Source: a virus. From it: a DNA stretch of 64,000 nucleotides. Location of the stretch: positions 1 to 64,000 of IMG/VR virus record IMGVR_UViG_3300020187_000009. One strand, 5' to 3'. Below, in pieces: positions 26,203 through 34,455 of the stretch (its first letter is position 1; each line of letters begins with the position of its first letter). The position numbers and the translations under genes are program-made. The notes beneath the pieces were generated by a model, which saw only the letters and a program-made list of their open reading frames with translations, had not been told where the DNA came from and did no database searches.

Positions 26203-26781
26203 ATGCAGTATGTAAAATTGTTTGAGCAATTCATAAATGAAGCCAAATCACAAGTTAAATTTGGTAGATTTACTGATAAGAATATAGAAGACAAGGCAGC
26301 AAATGCCTTGTCTATTCTAAATGGCGCAATTGGCAAAACAATTACAGGTACAGATCTTAAAAAAATTGAAGGTGTTAACTTTTTTGGTCCTAATCCAGGT
26401 AAAAATTTAAAGAAAACTTCTTTAAAATTTATTGATGTGCATGCTTTAGTTTACAATAATAATAAAGCTATAAAGTTTTATTTAATATATGAGACTAAAT
26501 ATGACTTAAATAATAATTTTGTTAAGGGTTCAAACGAAGATAATCCATTACTTTCAACAGATCCAGAATGGTATAAAACGCCTGAAGCAGAATGGGTTGT
26601 AGATATGCAAAGGAAATCAAGCTATCCTTACATAAGACCTCTTAGACCACAAGATGGAAGTAAAGTATATAAGTCTACTTCAGACACAATGTACAATTTT
26701 CTTGAATTAGAAACACCATCAAATAACAAAAAGATTGAAAAGGCTTTAAGCGTATTAGGTTTAGGAGATATTATTCTATAA
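26203..26781 (+). CDS. Capsid-targeted protein between scaffold and major capsid genes
   Basis: 192 residues. Leader MQYVKLFEQFINEAK with predicted cut after Glu13 (FINE/A). The mature domain is mixed alpha/beta: VKFGRFTDKNIEDKAANAL, FIDVHALVYNNNKAIKFYL, YETKYDLNNNF. No enzyme motif recognised. In T4 this position between 22 and 23 holds no internal protein gene, so it is an insertion in the head module. Late expression and packaging are inferred from neighbours and leader. Confidence 0.75.
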   Translation: MQYVKLFEQFINEAKSQVKFGRFTDKNIEDKAANALSILNGAIGKTITGTDLKKIEGVNFFGPNPGKNLKKTSLKFIDVHALVYNNNKAIKFYLIYETKYDLNNNFVKGSNEDNPLLSTDPEWYKTPEAEWVVDMQRKSSYPYIRPLRPQDGSKVYKSTSDTMYNFLELETPSNNKKIEKALSVLGLGDIIL

Positions 26782-26787
26782 AATAAA

Positions 26788-26796
26788 GATATATAA
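26788..26796 (+). promoter_or_regulatory. Late-type promoter signal (GATATATAA) upstream of the capsid gene
   Basis: Exact match ending 82 bases before the capsid start, giving an unusually long leader with GGGCGACAG and CAGAAAGCCC segments that may fold. Confidence 0.55.
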
Positions 26797-26878
26797 AAAG
26801 ATATCGACGATAGGGCGACAGAAGCAGAAAGCCCACTAAAGTCGAAAATAACCATAACAAAAAATAAATACTTAAAAA

Positions 26879-28264
26879 ATGGCTACATTAATAAATGAGG
26901 CAGAGATCAGAAGTACTTGGGCACCCGTAATCGAGGAAGCTACTGGTATTAATGATTCAACTAAGTTGGCTTGGATGTCTACTTACTGTCACAATCACAA
27001 ACTTTACGAAGATGCAAACATCATGGCTCTTAACCCTAATATGAATATTGGTGGTATGGGTGCTGTAACTCTTCCAAACATGGCAACTGGATTTGACGCA
27101 CAAAGAGGTTCTGGAGACAAAGCTCCAACTTTACTTCCTTTGGCAATGCAAGTTGCTGCACAAACTATCGGACTTGATTTAGTACCGGTAATTCCTATGG
27201 CTGGTCCAATGGGTCTTCTATCTTACCTAGATTTCGTTTACGAAGGCGGTACTCTTAGAAACACTGTTTCTCCAACATACATCAAAACTGATGATGCAGT
27301 TGCAGGAGCTGACTTAGTTGTTGGTACTTCACGTCTAGACGGTAAAAGTATCATCAAAATAGTTGACGCTATTACTGCAGGAGAAGGAACTATCGTTGGT
27401 AGATATGCTAACGCTGAATTAGTTGCTGCTCTTAACGATCATATTCCAGGATTCTCAGGTACTGAGGACGCTGATGGCGATCTATTAGATGCTCAACCAT
27501 TCTCAAGAGAAGAAGGCGAAAGAACTCCAGACAAAGTAATGGGTCTTTCTTTATTCTCTAAAGCGGTTGAAGCTGAAACTTTCCAAGTTGCAGCTGCAGT
27601 TACAAGAGAGCAGGTTCAAGATCTTAAGCAATTCGGCGTTGATGCTGTTGCTCAAGTTGAAGCTGTATTGACTAACGAATTAACTCAGTCAATTAACTCT
27701 TACATTTTAGGAACAATGAGAACTATGGCTGAGTCAGGTATCTCTGCACTTTCTTTAGATTACACTTTAGGTGGTAACACTTATGGTGATGTTAACAGAA
27801 GAATCCTTACTCACGTATTGGCTGCTGCTAACTTGATCGCTAACAGAGGAAGAAGAGGAGCTGGTAACTTTGCTGTTGTTGATGCTAAAGTTGCATCTGC
27901 ATTACAAGGTGTTGCTGGATTCGTTCCAAACCCATTCTCTAACACAATTTCACAAGTTGCAGGAGCAATCTACCCAGTAGGTTCTGTAGCTGGTATTAAC
28001 ATCTATACTGACCCAAGATTACCGTTCGACGGTGCAACTGTTGGATCTGATGAGGTACATGAAATCTTAGTTGGTAGAAAAGGCGATGGTAACGGTGCTG
28101 GATTAGTATTCATGCCTTACTTAATGGCTGAATCAGTTCAAACAATTGCTGAAGGAACTATGGCTCCTAAAGTAGCTGTTAAATCTAGATTCGCTCTAGT
28201 AAAAGCTGGTTTCCACCCAGAAACTCAATACCAAAAGTTCAACGTATTGAACATCGCTCTATAA
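26879..28264 (+). CDS. 23: Major capsid protein gp23
   Basis: 461 residues; T4 gp23 is 521. Typical features are NPNMNIGGMGAVTLPNM, LLPLAMQVAAQTIGLDLVPVIPM followed by GPMGLLSYLDFVYE, AAAVTREQVQDLKQFG, and the C-terminal KSRFALVKAGFHPETQYQ. The N-terminus MATLINEAEIRSTWAPVIEEATG has two prohead-protease-like sites (LINE/A at 6, VIEE/A at 20), so the removed piece is far shorter than the 65 residues lost from T4 gp23. Codon use is richer in C-ending codons than its neighbours, as expected for very high expression. Ends in a strong terminator. Confidence 0.95.
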   Translation: MATLINEAEIRSTWAPVIEEATGINDSTKLAWMSTYCHNHKLYEDANIMALNPNMNIGGMGAVTLPNMATGFDAQRGSGDKAPTLLPLAMQVAAQTIGLDLVPVIPMAGPMGLLSYLDFVYEGGTLRNTVSPTYIKTDDAVAGADLVVGTSRLDGKSIIKIVDAITAGEGTIVGRYANAELVAALNDHIPGFSGTEDADGDLLDAQPFSREEGERTPDKVMGLSLFSKAVEAETFQVAAAVTREQVQDLKQFGVDAVAQVEAVLTNELTQSINSYILGTMRTMAESGISALSLDYTLGGNTYGDVNRRILTHVLAAANLIANRGRRGAGNFAVVDAKVASALQGVAGFVPNPFSNTISQVAGAIYPVGSVAGINIYTDPRLPFDGATVGSDEVHEILVGRKGDGNGAGLVFMPYLMAESVQTIAEGTMAPKVAVKSRFALVKAGFHPETQYQKFNVLNIAL

Positions 28265-28290
28265 TTTTAAAATTAGAGTAATTATATTTG

Positions 28291-28320
28291 AAAGGGATCC
28301 TAGCGGATCCCTTTCTTTTT
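28291..28320 (+). terminator. Rho-independent terminator after the capsid gene
   Basis: Perfect ten-base arms AAAGGGATCC / GGATCCCTTT around TAGC, then CTTTTT. Confidence 0.92.
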
Positions 28321-28334
28321 GCGATAAATACAGT

Positions 28335-29021
28335 ATGATAAGTGTTATAATGATCTCATACCTGGGAGAATATCCAGGATCTAGGACAAACCCTGATCAA
28401 AAGTTTCTTCGAGCTGTTGATTCATTCATTAACCAGACAATAGGGTTAGAGAATAGTGAGCTAGTGATTGTGAGTGATGGATGCGAGGTCACGAATTCAT
28501 TATATAATCAACATTATAGTAATCAATCAAATATATTACTAATAAAAAAACCTAAGATAAGATCAGGTATATTCCCAGGATCATATAGACAAATTGGAAT
28601 AAATCATGCTAAGTTTGATTACATAACATATTTAGACACCGACGATTTTTTAATGGAAGATAGATTAGAAAAAGCATATAATAAAATTAAAGAATCAGAC
28701 AGGGTAATAGTACTTGATAACATGTACATTATACCAGACGTTAGAGATTCGTACGGTAATATTAAATTCGGTAAGTTTCTATATGAAATTACAATAAAAA
28801 ATGAACCCTTTATAAAAGTAAAAGTAGATTGGATATCTAGTACCTTTCAAATGATACATATTAAAAAAACAGGCGTTTATTGGAAAGATGGCCCAAGAGG
28901 AGAGGATTTCATATTCGCAGATGCTTTATACAGAAAGCACAAAATAAATCCAAATAAAATAGGTGAAGAAGTAGGAGGATATGTTGTCTGTCATCACCCT
29001 AAATATGGGTTCGATATATAA
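28335..29021 (+). CDS. Family 2-type glycosyltransferase
   Basis: 228 residues of GT-A fold: SVIMISYLGEYPG at the N-terminus, SELVIVSDGCE near 44, the metal-binding YLDTDDF near 98-104 and GEDFIFADAL near 196, the catalytic ED-type motif of GT2 enzymes. It transfers a sugar from a nucleotide sugar to an unknown acceptor. It sits alone between the capsid terminator and a late-type promoter signal, inside the head module, which suggests a virion protein or host surface polysaccharide as acceptor. DNA glucosylation cannot be excluded, but no base-modification genes are seen. Confidence 0.85.
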   Translation: MISVIMISYLGEYPGSRTNPDQKFLRAVDSFINQTIGLENSELVIVSDGCEVTNSLYNQHYSNQSNILLIKKPKIRSGIFPGSYRQIGINHAKFDYITYLDTDDFLMEDRLEKAYNKIKESDRVIVLDNMYIIPDVRDSYGNIKFGKFLYEITIKNEPFIKVKVDWISSTFQMIHIKKTGVYWKDGPRGEDFIFADALYRKHKINPNKIGEEVGGYVVCHHPKYGFDI

Positions 29022-29031
29022 AGATATATAA
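29013..29031 (+). promoter_or_regulatory. Two tandem late-type promoter signals (GATATATAA twice)
   Basis: Exact matches at 29013-29021 and 29023-29031, the first overlapping the glycosyltransferase stop; the second ends 34 bases before the gene at 29066. Confidence 0.6.
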
Positions 29032-29065
29032 ACTATTATATTATTAAATACAAAAAAAAAAGATT

Positions 29066-30814
29066 ATGAAATTTAAAAAAGTTTTACTATTCGAAGAACT
29101 TCAAAACCAAGAAGCAACTCAAACTAGACCTTCTGCTGATTCTAACACATCGAGCTCTGAGGTTAAAGTAGGAGATTCTAAAAAAGAAGCAATCAGAGAC
29201 GTCGACAATATTTTATTAAACCTTAAAAAGCTATCAGCAAGTATTGTTGAGGATATAGAAATGTCAGAAGAAGATTCAGTAATTGAAGATTTTGCCAATT
29301 CTATATTTTATATTTCTTCATCTCTCTTAGAAGATAATACTGGTAATAGATTATTTAGTGAATCAGTAGTTACTGAAGCTTCAGGAGATTTAAAAGTTGG
29401 AGATACTGGTGTCGATTATAATGACAACGTTGTAGAAATAATTGCTATTGGTAGATTTGCTAAAATTGCTAAAATGTTTAAGAAAGAAACAAAAGAAGAT
29501 GCTGAAGATTATGGGATTGAAGAATTAATGGTAAATACAGATTATTATCTTACTAAAAATATTGAATCACCTGAAGGTAATGTTGGAGATTATTACATTT
29601 ATCCAGTAAGATATGATATGGCTAATTACTGGGGATTAGATCCTCTAGACGAATCAGTAGTTAACGAAGCTAAATTTAAAAAAGGACAGTATATTAAAGC
29701 CAAAAAAGATAGCGATAATTTTGATGGAGATGTTTATGATAAAACTAACGACGTTGATGGATCTGAAATCTTAAAAAACTCATCGTTCGAAATTTACGAA
29801 ATTGGTAAAGATGAAGTTATTCTTTGGAGTGATGCGGATGAAGTGGAATACTCTATAGATCCAGATGATCTTAAGAATTTCGTAAAGGAATCAGTAGTTA
29901 CTGAAGCTGATGGCGCAATGAAAAGTGCAATTGATTTTATGATTAGAGCACCTAAGGCTAGAAAGGCCCAAGATAAAGTTAATAAGCTAAAATTAAAAAT
30001 TGCAGGTATGGAAGCATCAATAGCAGCATCTGATGCTGAGAAGCCTGTAAAAGATAAGCTTAAGGCGAAGGTAGACATGATGAAGGCGCAATCTAAAGAC
30101 TTACAATCTTCTGTAAATGACAGATGGGATGATAAGGGCAATATTGTTAAAAAAGCAAAACAATCTGAAAAGATTAAAGGAGAGCTATCCGTTCTTAAAA
30201 CTGCAATGGGTGAAGAAGGTTCAGATAAGGGCGAACTTAAAAAAACAGCGGCTAACTTAAAGGCAAGACTTCGCGATGAAGAAAGTGCGTTAAAGGATAT
30301 GGAACCTAATAAAGAAGAACAAGCAGATGCTGTTGATCAATTAAAGAAAGAAAAAGAAGCTAAGGAAAAAGAAGCTAAGGAAAAAGAAGCGGCAAAGGAC
30401 AAAGGAACTAGCGGTAAAGACAAAGGAACTAGCGGCAAGGACGAAGGAACTTCAGGTAAAGACAAAGGAACTAGCGGCAAGGACAAAGGAACTTCAGGTA
30501 AAGACAAAGGAACTAGCGGCAAGGACGAAGGAACTTCAGGTAAAGACAAAGGAACTAGCGGCAAGGACGAAGGAACTTCAGGTAAAGACAAAGGAACTAG
30601 CGGCAAGGACAAAGGAACTAGCGGCAAGGACGAAGGAACTTCAGGTAAAGACAAAGGAACTAGCGGCAAGGACAAAGGAACTTCAGGTAAAGACAAAGGA
30701 ACTTCAGGTAAAGACAAAGGAACTTCAGGTAAAGACAAAGGAACCTCAGGTATAAATGATTCAGTATATGTTAACGAATCAGTAGCACAAAAATTTAAAA
30801 GACTAATGAAATAA
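29066..30814 (+). CDS. Late polyprotein with repeated ESVVTEA sites and a KDKGTSG repeat tail
   Basis: 582 residues. It starts MKFKKVLLFEELQNQEA, a variant of the capsid-targeting leader. Three near-identical sites, ESVVTEAS (about 99), ESVVNEAK (about 196) and ESVVTEAD (about 275), fit a (hydrophobic)-x-Glu/Ala protease pattern and divide the chain into about 100-residue domains, followed by a helical Lys/Glu region. Residues 444-562 are 17 copies of KD(K/E)GTSG. The C-terminus is NESVAQKFKRLMK. Probably cut in the head into several internal proteins plus a flexible basic/acidic tail. No enzymatic motif is recognised. Confidence 0.8.
   Translation: MKFKKVLLFEELQNQEATQTRPSADSNTSSSEVKVGDSKKEAIRDVDNILLNLKKLSASIVEDIEMSEEDSVIEDFANSIFYISSSLLEDNTGNRLFSESVVTEASGDLKVGDTGVDYNDNVVEIIAIGRFAKIAKMFKKETKEDAEDYGIEELMVNTDYYLTKNIESPEGNVGDYYIYPVRYDMANYWGLDPLDESVVNEAKFKKGQYIKAKKDSDNFDGDVYDKTNDVDGSEILKNSSFEIYEIGKDEVILWSDADEVEYSIDPDDLKNFVKESVVTEADGAMKSAIDFMIRAPKARKAQDKVNKLKLKIAGMEASIAASDAEKPVKDKLKAKVDMMKAQSKDLQSSVNDRWDDKGNIVKKAKQSEKIKGELSVLKTAMGEEGSDKGELKKTAANLKARLRDEESALKDMEPNKEEQADAVDQLKKEKEAKEKEAKEKEAAKDKGTSGKDKGTSGKDEGTSGKDKGTSGKDKGTSGKDKGTSGKDEGTSGKDKGTSGKDEGTSGKDKGTSGKDKGTSGKDEGTSGKDKGTSGKDKGTSGKDKGTSGKDKGTSGKDKGTSGINDSVYVNESVAQKFKRLMK
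30395..30751 (+). repeat. 17 tandem 21-base repeats encoding KD(K/E)GTSG
   Basis: Uninterrupted array of 21-base units alternating between GGAACTAGCGG and GGAACTTCAGG codon forms, with K or E at the third residue. Prone to length change by slippage. Confidence 0.95.
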
Positions 30815-30816
30815 TA

Positions 30817-31326
30817 TTAAAGAGAGCGTTTAGCGTTCTTTTTAGCAAGCTTAAGAAACTCCTCTCGTCCATCGAGTAGGAGTTTTTTACATTTCTTGCG
30901 AAACTCAATTGAACTTTTAAGAATTCTACTATCTACCATTGGAGCCTTTAAAACGTCATAATACTCTTCATGAATAAAGTTTTCTAGATCAAAGTTCATG
31001 AACTTAGCCCTAATTGGTTTTTTAGATAGCGCGCATATCCAATCAATATTATTATAGTTATCATGTAGAGTTTGCTTATTAACTACTACCTCACTTTCCC
31101 AATCCCAGTACAGTTTTAATGAACTTGAATTCTTTACGGGTGGTTTTTGTAATTTAAGAGCACATTTAATAAATTGATCGCTTTTTGCCCATCTGCCAAT
31201 ATGTCTATTCTTAATTAAAAACTGTCTAAATGATTTTGGCAAGTATTCTAGGATTATTCCAAATCTAGTCGCAGACCTAGTACTGTCCGATCTCTTAATA
31301 ATTATTTTAGAGTAACTTATTGCCAT
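30817..31326 (-). CDS. Unrecognised protein, the only supported minus-strand gene
   Basis: 169 residues read from 31326 down to 30817; no + strand frame competes here and the space between neighbours is filled exactly. It is basic, with MAISYSKIIIKRSD, a central KLYWDWESEVVVNKQTLHD and a helical Lys-rich C-terminus. It converges on the 29066 gene across a hairpin and diverges from the clamp loader gene. No family recognised. Opposite orientation suggests separate regulation or recent acquisition. Confidence 0.65.
   Translation of the reverse strand: MAISYSKIIIKRSDSTRSATRFGIILEYLPKSFRQFLIKNRHIGRWAKSDQFIKCALKLQKPPVKNSSSLKLYWDWESEVVVNKQTLHDNYNNIDWICALSKKPIRAKFMNFDLENFIHEEYYDVLKAPMVDSRILKSSIEFRKKCKKLLLDGREEFLKLAKKNAKRSL
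30819..30845. terminator. Possible bidirectional terminator between convergent genes
   Basis: AAAGAGAGCG can pair with CGTTCTTTTT (G-T pairs included). It overlaps the 3' end of the minus-strand gene. Confidence 0.5.
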
Positions 31327-31341
31327 ATTATTATTTATTTA

Positions 31342-31378
31342 AGAAACAAAGTGAGCATTTGCGAATATAATTACTAAA
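31342..31378 (+). promoter_or_regulatory. Middle-type promoter signal before the clamp loader gene
   Basis: GAAACAA at 31343-31349, 15-base gap, ATATAAT at 31365-31371, then TACTAAA. It is in the 62-base divergent spacer. Confidence 0.5.
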
Positions 31379-31388
31379 CGAAAAATAT

Positions 31389-32348
31389 ATGATGAATTCA
31401 ATACACCAGCTGTTCACTGAGAAGTATCGTCCTAAGAATTTAGAAGAGTTAATCTTACCTGACAGAGTCATGGGTAAATTTAAGGATGGTCTTGTACAGA
31501 ACATGCTTTTTTCAGGAAGTCCAGGTACTGGTAAAACTTCAACGGCAAAGGCAATAGTTAATCAATTTGAATTACCATACCTGTATATTAACGCATCTAC
31601 CGATACTTCTGTAGATGTTATTAGAACAAGAATTACTGATTTTTGCTCTACTGTATCTATTATGGATAAGCCTGGAATGTTTAAAGTTGTAATCCTCGAC
31701 GAGCTAGATGGTGTATCTGATCAATTCTTTAAGGCGCTTCGTGCAACTATGGAAACCTTTGCATCGAATAGTAGATTTATTGCAACGTGTAATTACATTA
31801 ATAAATTACCAGACCCAATACTTTCTAGATTTGAAGTAATTAACTTTGATTTTGATAAGGAAGAAGAATCTGAATTAACTAAAAAATACATAAAGAGAGT
31901 TTATCAGATTTGTAAAAATGAAGAGCTAAGTATTGAAAAGGACGCACTTGTCGAATTTGTTCGTCGTAACTTTCCAGATCTTAGAAATACTCTTAATAAG
32001 TTACAGGGATTCAAAACACAAGGAACTCACAATATTACAATAAACGACGTAAAGCGATTTAACTCAGTATTTAAAGATGTCTTTGCACTAGTATTCAATC
32101 AAACAGATCCTGCAGTAAACTATAAAACACTAGTAAGCGGCTATTCTAATAGAGTAGATGAGGTTCTTGCAGCATTAGGATCTGAATTTATTGAATACAT
32201 ACAACAAGAAAAACAACAAAGTGTTAAGCACATACCTCAAATTATAGTAGCAGTTGCACATCATCAATCACAAAGAATACATGTGATCGATCCTGTCATA
32301 ACAATGTTAAGTTGTGTATATTCATTACAAACAATAGTTAATTCATAA
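31389..32348 (+). CDS. 44: Clamp loader large subunit gp44 (AAA+ ATPase)
   Basis: 319 residues, exactly the size of T4 gp44 (319). FTEKYRPKNLEELIL at the N-terminus; Walker A GSPGTGKT near 43-50; Walker B VILDELDG near 101; sensor 1 FIATCNYINK near 133; SRF arginine finger near 147. It opens and loads the sliding clamp for the split polymerase and late transcription. The start could be either of two adjacent ATGs (31389 or 31392). Confidence 0.94.
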   Translation: MMNSIHQLFTEKYRPKNLEELILPDRVMGKFKDGLVQNMLFSGSPGTGKTSTAKAIVNQFELPYLYINASTDTSVDVIRTRITDFCSTVSIMDKPGMFKVVILDELDGVSDQFFKALRATMETFASNSRFIATCNYINKLPDPILSRFEVINFDFDKEEESELTKKYIKRVYQICKNEELSIEKDALVEFVRRNFPDLRNTLNKLQGFKTQGTHNITINDVKRFNSVFKDVFALVFNQTDPAVNYKTLVSGYSNRVDEVLAALGSEFIEYIQQEKQQSVKHIPQIIVAVAHHQSQRIHVIDPVITMLSCVYSLQTIVNS

Positions 32349-32384
32349 AATAAATCACACCAGATTTTTTTATGTCAACAAAAA

Positions 32385-32410
32385 TGATTATATTTAAATA
32401 GTAAAATAAA
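32385..32410 (+). promoter_or_regulatory. Partial early-type promoter element before RNase H
   Basis: TGATTATATTTA at 32385-32396, 18 bases before the start, preceded by TCAACAAAA. It shares only the downstream third of the 80-base element found at five other places. Confidence 0.45.
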
Positions 32411-32414
32411 AAAC

Positions 32415-33677
32415 ATGAAAGTGGGAAGACATACATTATTAATAGACGGCAATTACTTTATTTTTAGTAGATTATTTGTTATGCCTAGGCCTAACACTGG
32501 CAAACTTCTAGGAGATGATACTCAAAAGGCGCAATTTATGCGTAAACTATCGCTTGACTTTGCATCTGAAATGCGAAAACTACAAGGATTTGTAGATGAC
32601 GTCGTACTGACAGTTGATTCAAAATCATGGCGAAAGGATCTTTTTCCAGCAGCAGATTATAAAGGCACTAGAAAGCAAAGCACAGAAGTAGAATGGTCTA
32701 ATGTATATGATGTTTATGAAAAATGGCAAAAAATACTTAAGTCGCGTGGAGTTACAGTACAGCAAACACAGGGCGCAGAAGCAGATGATGTTATTTTTGG
32801 TTGGTCAGTTGCACTAAATGACAGAGGTAAATCATGTATTGTTTGGTCAGGTGATAGAGATTTAATTCAATTAGTAAATCATTCTAAAGCAAACGATGCT
32901 CATACTCTTTGGTTCTATAATTCTAGAAAGTCTTTATATACATATCAAGGATTTAAGCAGGATATGGAAAACACTGAATCTTCTAAACTAACAGACGATG
33001 ATATGTTATTTAACATGGGAGGATCTCATTTAAAACGAGATGACTATCAACATCAGGTTCTAGAATGGATTCAAAAAAATAAAATTGAAATTACAGAAGT
33101 TGATTGTGATGAGTTCATCTTTAAAAAAGTTCTAGTTGGAGACAGTAGCGATAATATACCATCAGTAGTTACTTGGCAAAAAGAAATGAAAGACGGTAAA
33201 TTAAGAAACTATTCTATTACTGACAAAATGGCTCACAAAATATGGGATCAATATGTTAAAGAATTTGACACCTTTTCAATTGAATACTTATTTAAAGATT
33301 CTCAAAAGCAAATTGTATCTGATATCATTCACAGGGTTATTGGTAAGAGTACACCTAATATAATCAAAGCGGCTCTTAATAATAATATATCATTAATGGT
33401 TTTGCATAACGAGATTATACCGGATTCAATACAGAAGGCCATCTACAAAGAGATTGATTCTGAATGGGAAGGAGCTGTTGAAAACATAAGCATCTTATTT
33501 AATAAAGACACTATTTTAGAAGGAACCGGATGGTTAGAAGGATCTAATAACCCTGCAGGAATGGATCCATTCTCTGGTATGGATATTCCCGAAACTAAAA
33601 AGCCAATGAAATTAGTTGGCAAAAAGAATGAAACAAAAGACAAAACTTTAACTAAAAACTTAAATAACCTATTTTAA
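32415..33677 (+). CDS. rnh: RNase H / 5'-3' exonuclease (FEN1-like)
   Basis: 420 residues; T4 RNase H is 305. FEN family residues are visible: LLIDGNYF near 8-15, VVLTVDSKSWRK near 64, GAEADDVIFGW near 120, WSGDRDLIQLV near 145 and VGDSSDNIPS near 241. It removes RNA primers and flaps from lagging strands. The C-terminal 60 residues are a linker (NPAGMDPFSGMDIP) ending in LTKNLNNLF, a plausible clamp-binding tail. The stop overlaps the next start. Confidence 0.88.
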   Translation: MKVGRHTLLIDGNYFIFSRLFVMPRPNTGKLLGDDTQKAQFMRKLSLDFASEMRKLQGFVDDVVLTVDSKSWRKDLFPAADYKGTRKQSTEVEWSNVYDVYEKWQKILKSRGVTVQQTQGAEADDVIFGWSVALNDRGKSCIVWSGDRDLIQLVNHSKANDAHTLWFYNSRKSLYTYQGFKQDMENTESSKLTDDDMLFNMGGSHLKRDDYQHQVLEWIQKNKIEITEVDCDEFIFKKVLVGDSSDNIPSVVTWQKEMKDGKLRNYSITDKMAHKIWDQYVKEFDTFSIEYLFKDSQKQIVSDIIHRVIGKSTPNIIKAALNNNISLMVLHNEIIPDSIQKAIYKEIDSEWEGAVENISILFNKDTILEGTGWLEGSNNPAGMDPFSGMDIPETKKPMKLVGKKNETKDKTLTKNLNNLF

Positions 33678-33859
33678 TGAAACTACCAACTCTTTCGGAA
33701 CAGATAATTATAGAAGAGATTAGAGAAGAGGCGAGAGCATATGGTATATCGCAGGAACTTGTAATATTAGCTGAAGAAATATGGGAATCCAGAAAGGACG
33801 ATAAAGAATTTACGTTGCTTAATGCATATCACAAAGCGTTTCACCAACTTATAAACTAA
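33677..33859 (+). CDS. Small helical protein, first of a tandem pair
   Basis: 60 residues, starting on the last base of the RNase H stop. All helix: IIIEEIREEARAYGISQ, then ELVILAEEIWESRKDDKE and NAYHKAFHQLIN. It is a clear paralogue of the next gene product: E-I-x-x-x-A-x-x-x-G-I, then I-L/S-L-A-E/K, then YxKAFxxLxN align without gaps. Function unknown; coupled to RNase H. Confidence 0.7.
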   Translation: MKLPTLSEQIIIEEIREEARAYGISQELVILAEEIWESRKDDKEFTLLNAYHKAFHQLIN

Positions 33860-33860
33860 C

Positions 33861-34022
33861 ATGTCAACTTCAGAAAAACAAATAGAAGAAATTCTATATA
33901 AAGCAAGTAAACTCGGAATTAGATCTGAAGTAATTTCACTAGCAAAGAATTACATAGAATCTAATAAATACGCCGACAGAGTATCTGTATATGAAAAAGC
34001 CTTTAACAAATTGACAAACTAA
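33861..34022 (+). CDS. Small helical protein, second of a tandem pair
   Basis: 53 residues, starting two bases after its paralogue: MSTSEKQIEEILYKASKLG, then VISLAKNYIESNKYADRV and YEKAFNKLTN. The similarity to the 33677 product covers nearly the full length, so this is a local gene duplication in the clamp loader / RNase H operon. The function is unknown. Confidence 0.7.
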   Translation: MSTSEKQIEEILYKASKLGIRSEVISLAKNYIESNKYADRVSVYEKAFNKLTN

Positions 34023-34026
34023 TTAT

Positions 34027-34455
34027 ATGCTAGACGAAACAAAGCTTTTTGACTTTATAAAAATAATGTTTACTAAGAAGAATGAGTATTCAAAAATAAA
34101 ACAAGTTAATAAAAAAAGACATCACTTTATGATTAATCGATTTTTTTCGATTAAATATCCAGCAAATGCTCAAATGTTTAATGTTAATGGAATTGATGGA
34201 GCAAATGTAGTAGAGAGTTGGTCAATGGTTGCTTCTAGATTTAAAAGCGTTCCGCCTTGGATTTACACTAGAACTAAAAAGAGCGAAAAAAATATTAAAG
34301 ATAAGTACATACCAGATCCAGCAGTAGTTCAACTATACATGGAAAAGAATGAAATAGGAATCAGAGAATTTGAAGAGGTAAAAATATTTGCAAAAGATCA
34401 ATTATATTCGGAATTACAAAAAATAGAAAAACAGATGGATGTTTACTCAAAATAG
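34027..34455 (+). CDS. Possible clamp loader small subunit (gp62-like)
   Basis: 142 residues in an operon with gp44 and RNase H. It starts FDFIKIMFTKKNEYSKI and has KKRHHFMINRFFSIKYP and VESWSMVASRFKSVPPWIYTR, a pattern similar to the short gp62 proteins of T4-like cyanophages (fvNRfls... then a basic W-containing segment). There is no ATPase motif, as expected for gp62. The assignment is tentative and relies on position plus this pattern. Confidence 0.6.
   Translation: MLDETKLFDFIKIMFTKKNEYSKIKQVNKKRHHFMINRFFSIKYPANAQMFNVNGIDGANVVESWSMVASRFKSVPPWIYTRTKKSEKNIKDKYIPDPAVVQLYMEKNEIGIREFEEVKIFAKDQLYSELQKIEKQMDVYSK

Noticed and set aside
30337-30738. Minus-strand frame with repeated PLSLPEV units
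   Set aside because: It is the antisense shadow of the KDKGTSG repeat array; repeats keep all frames open. No start context.
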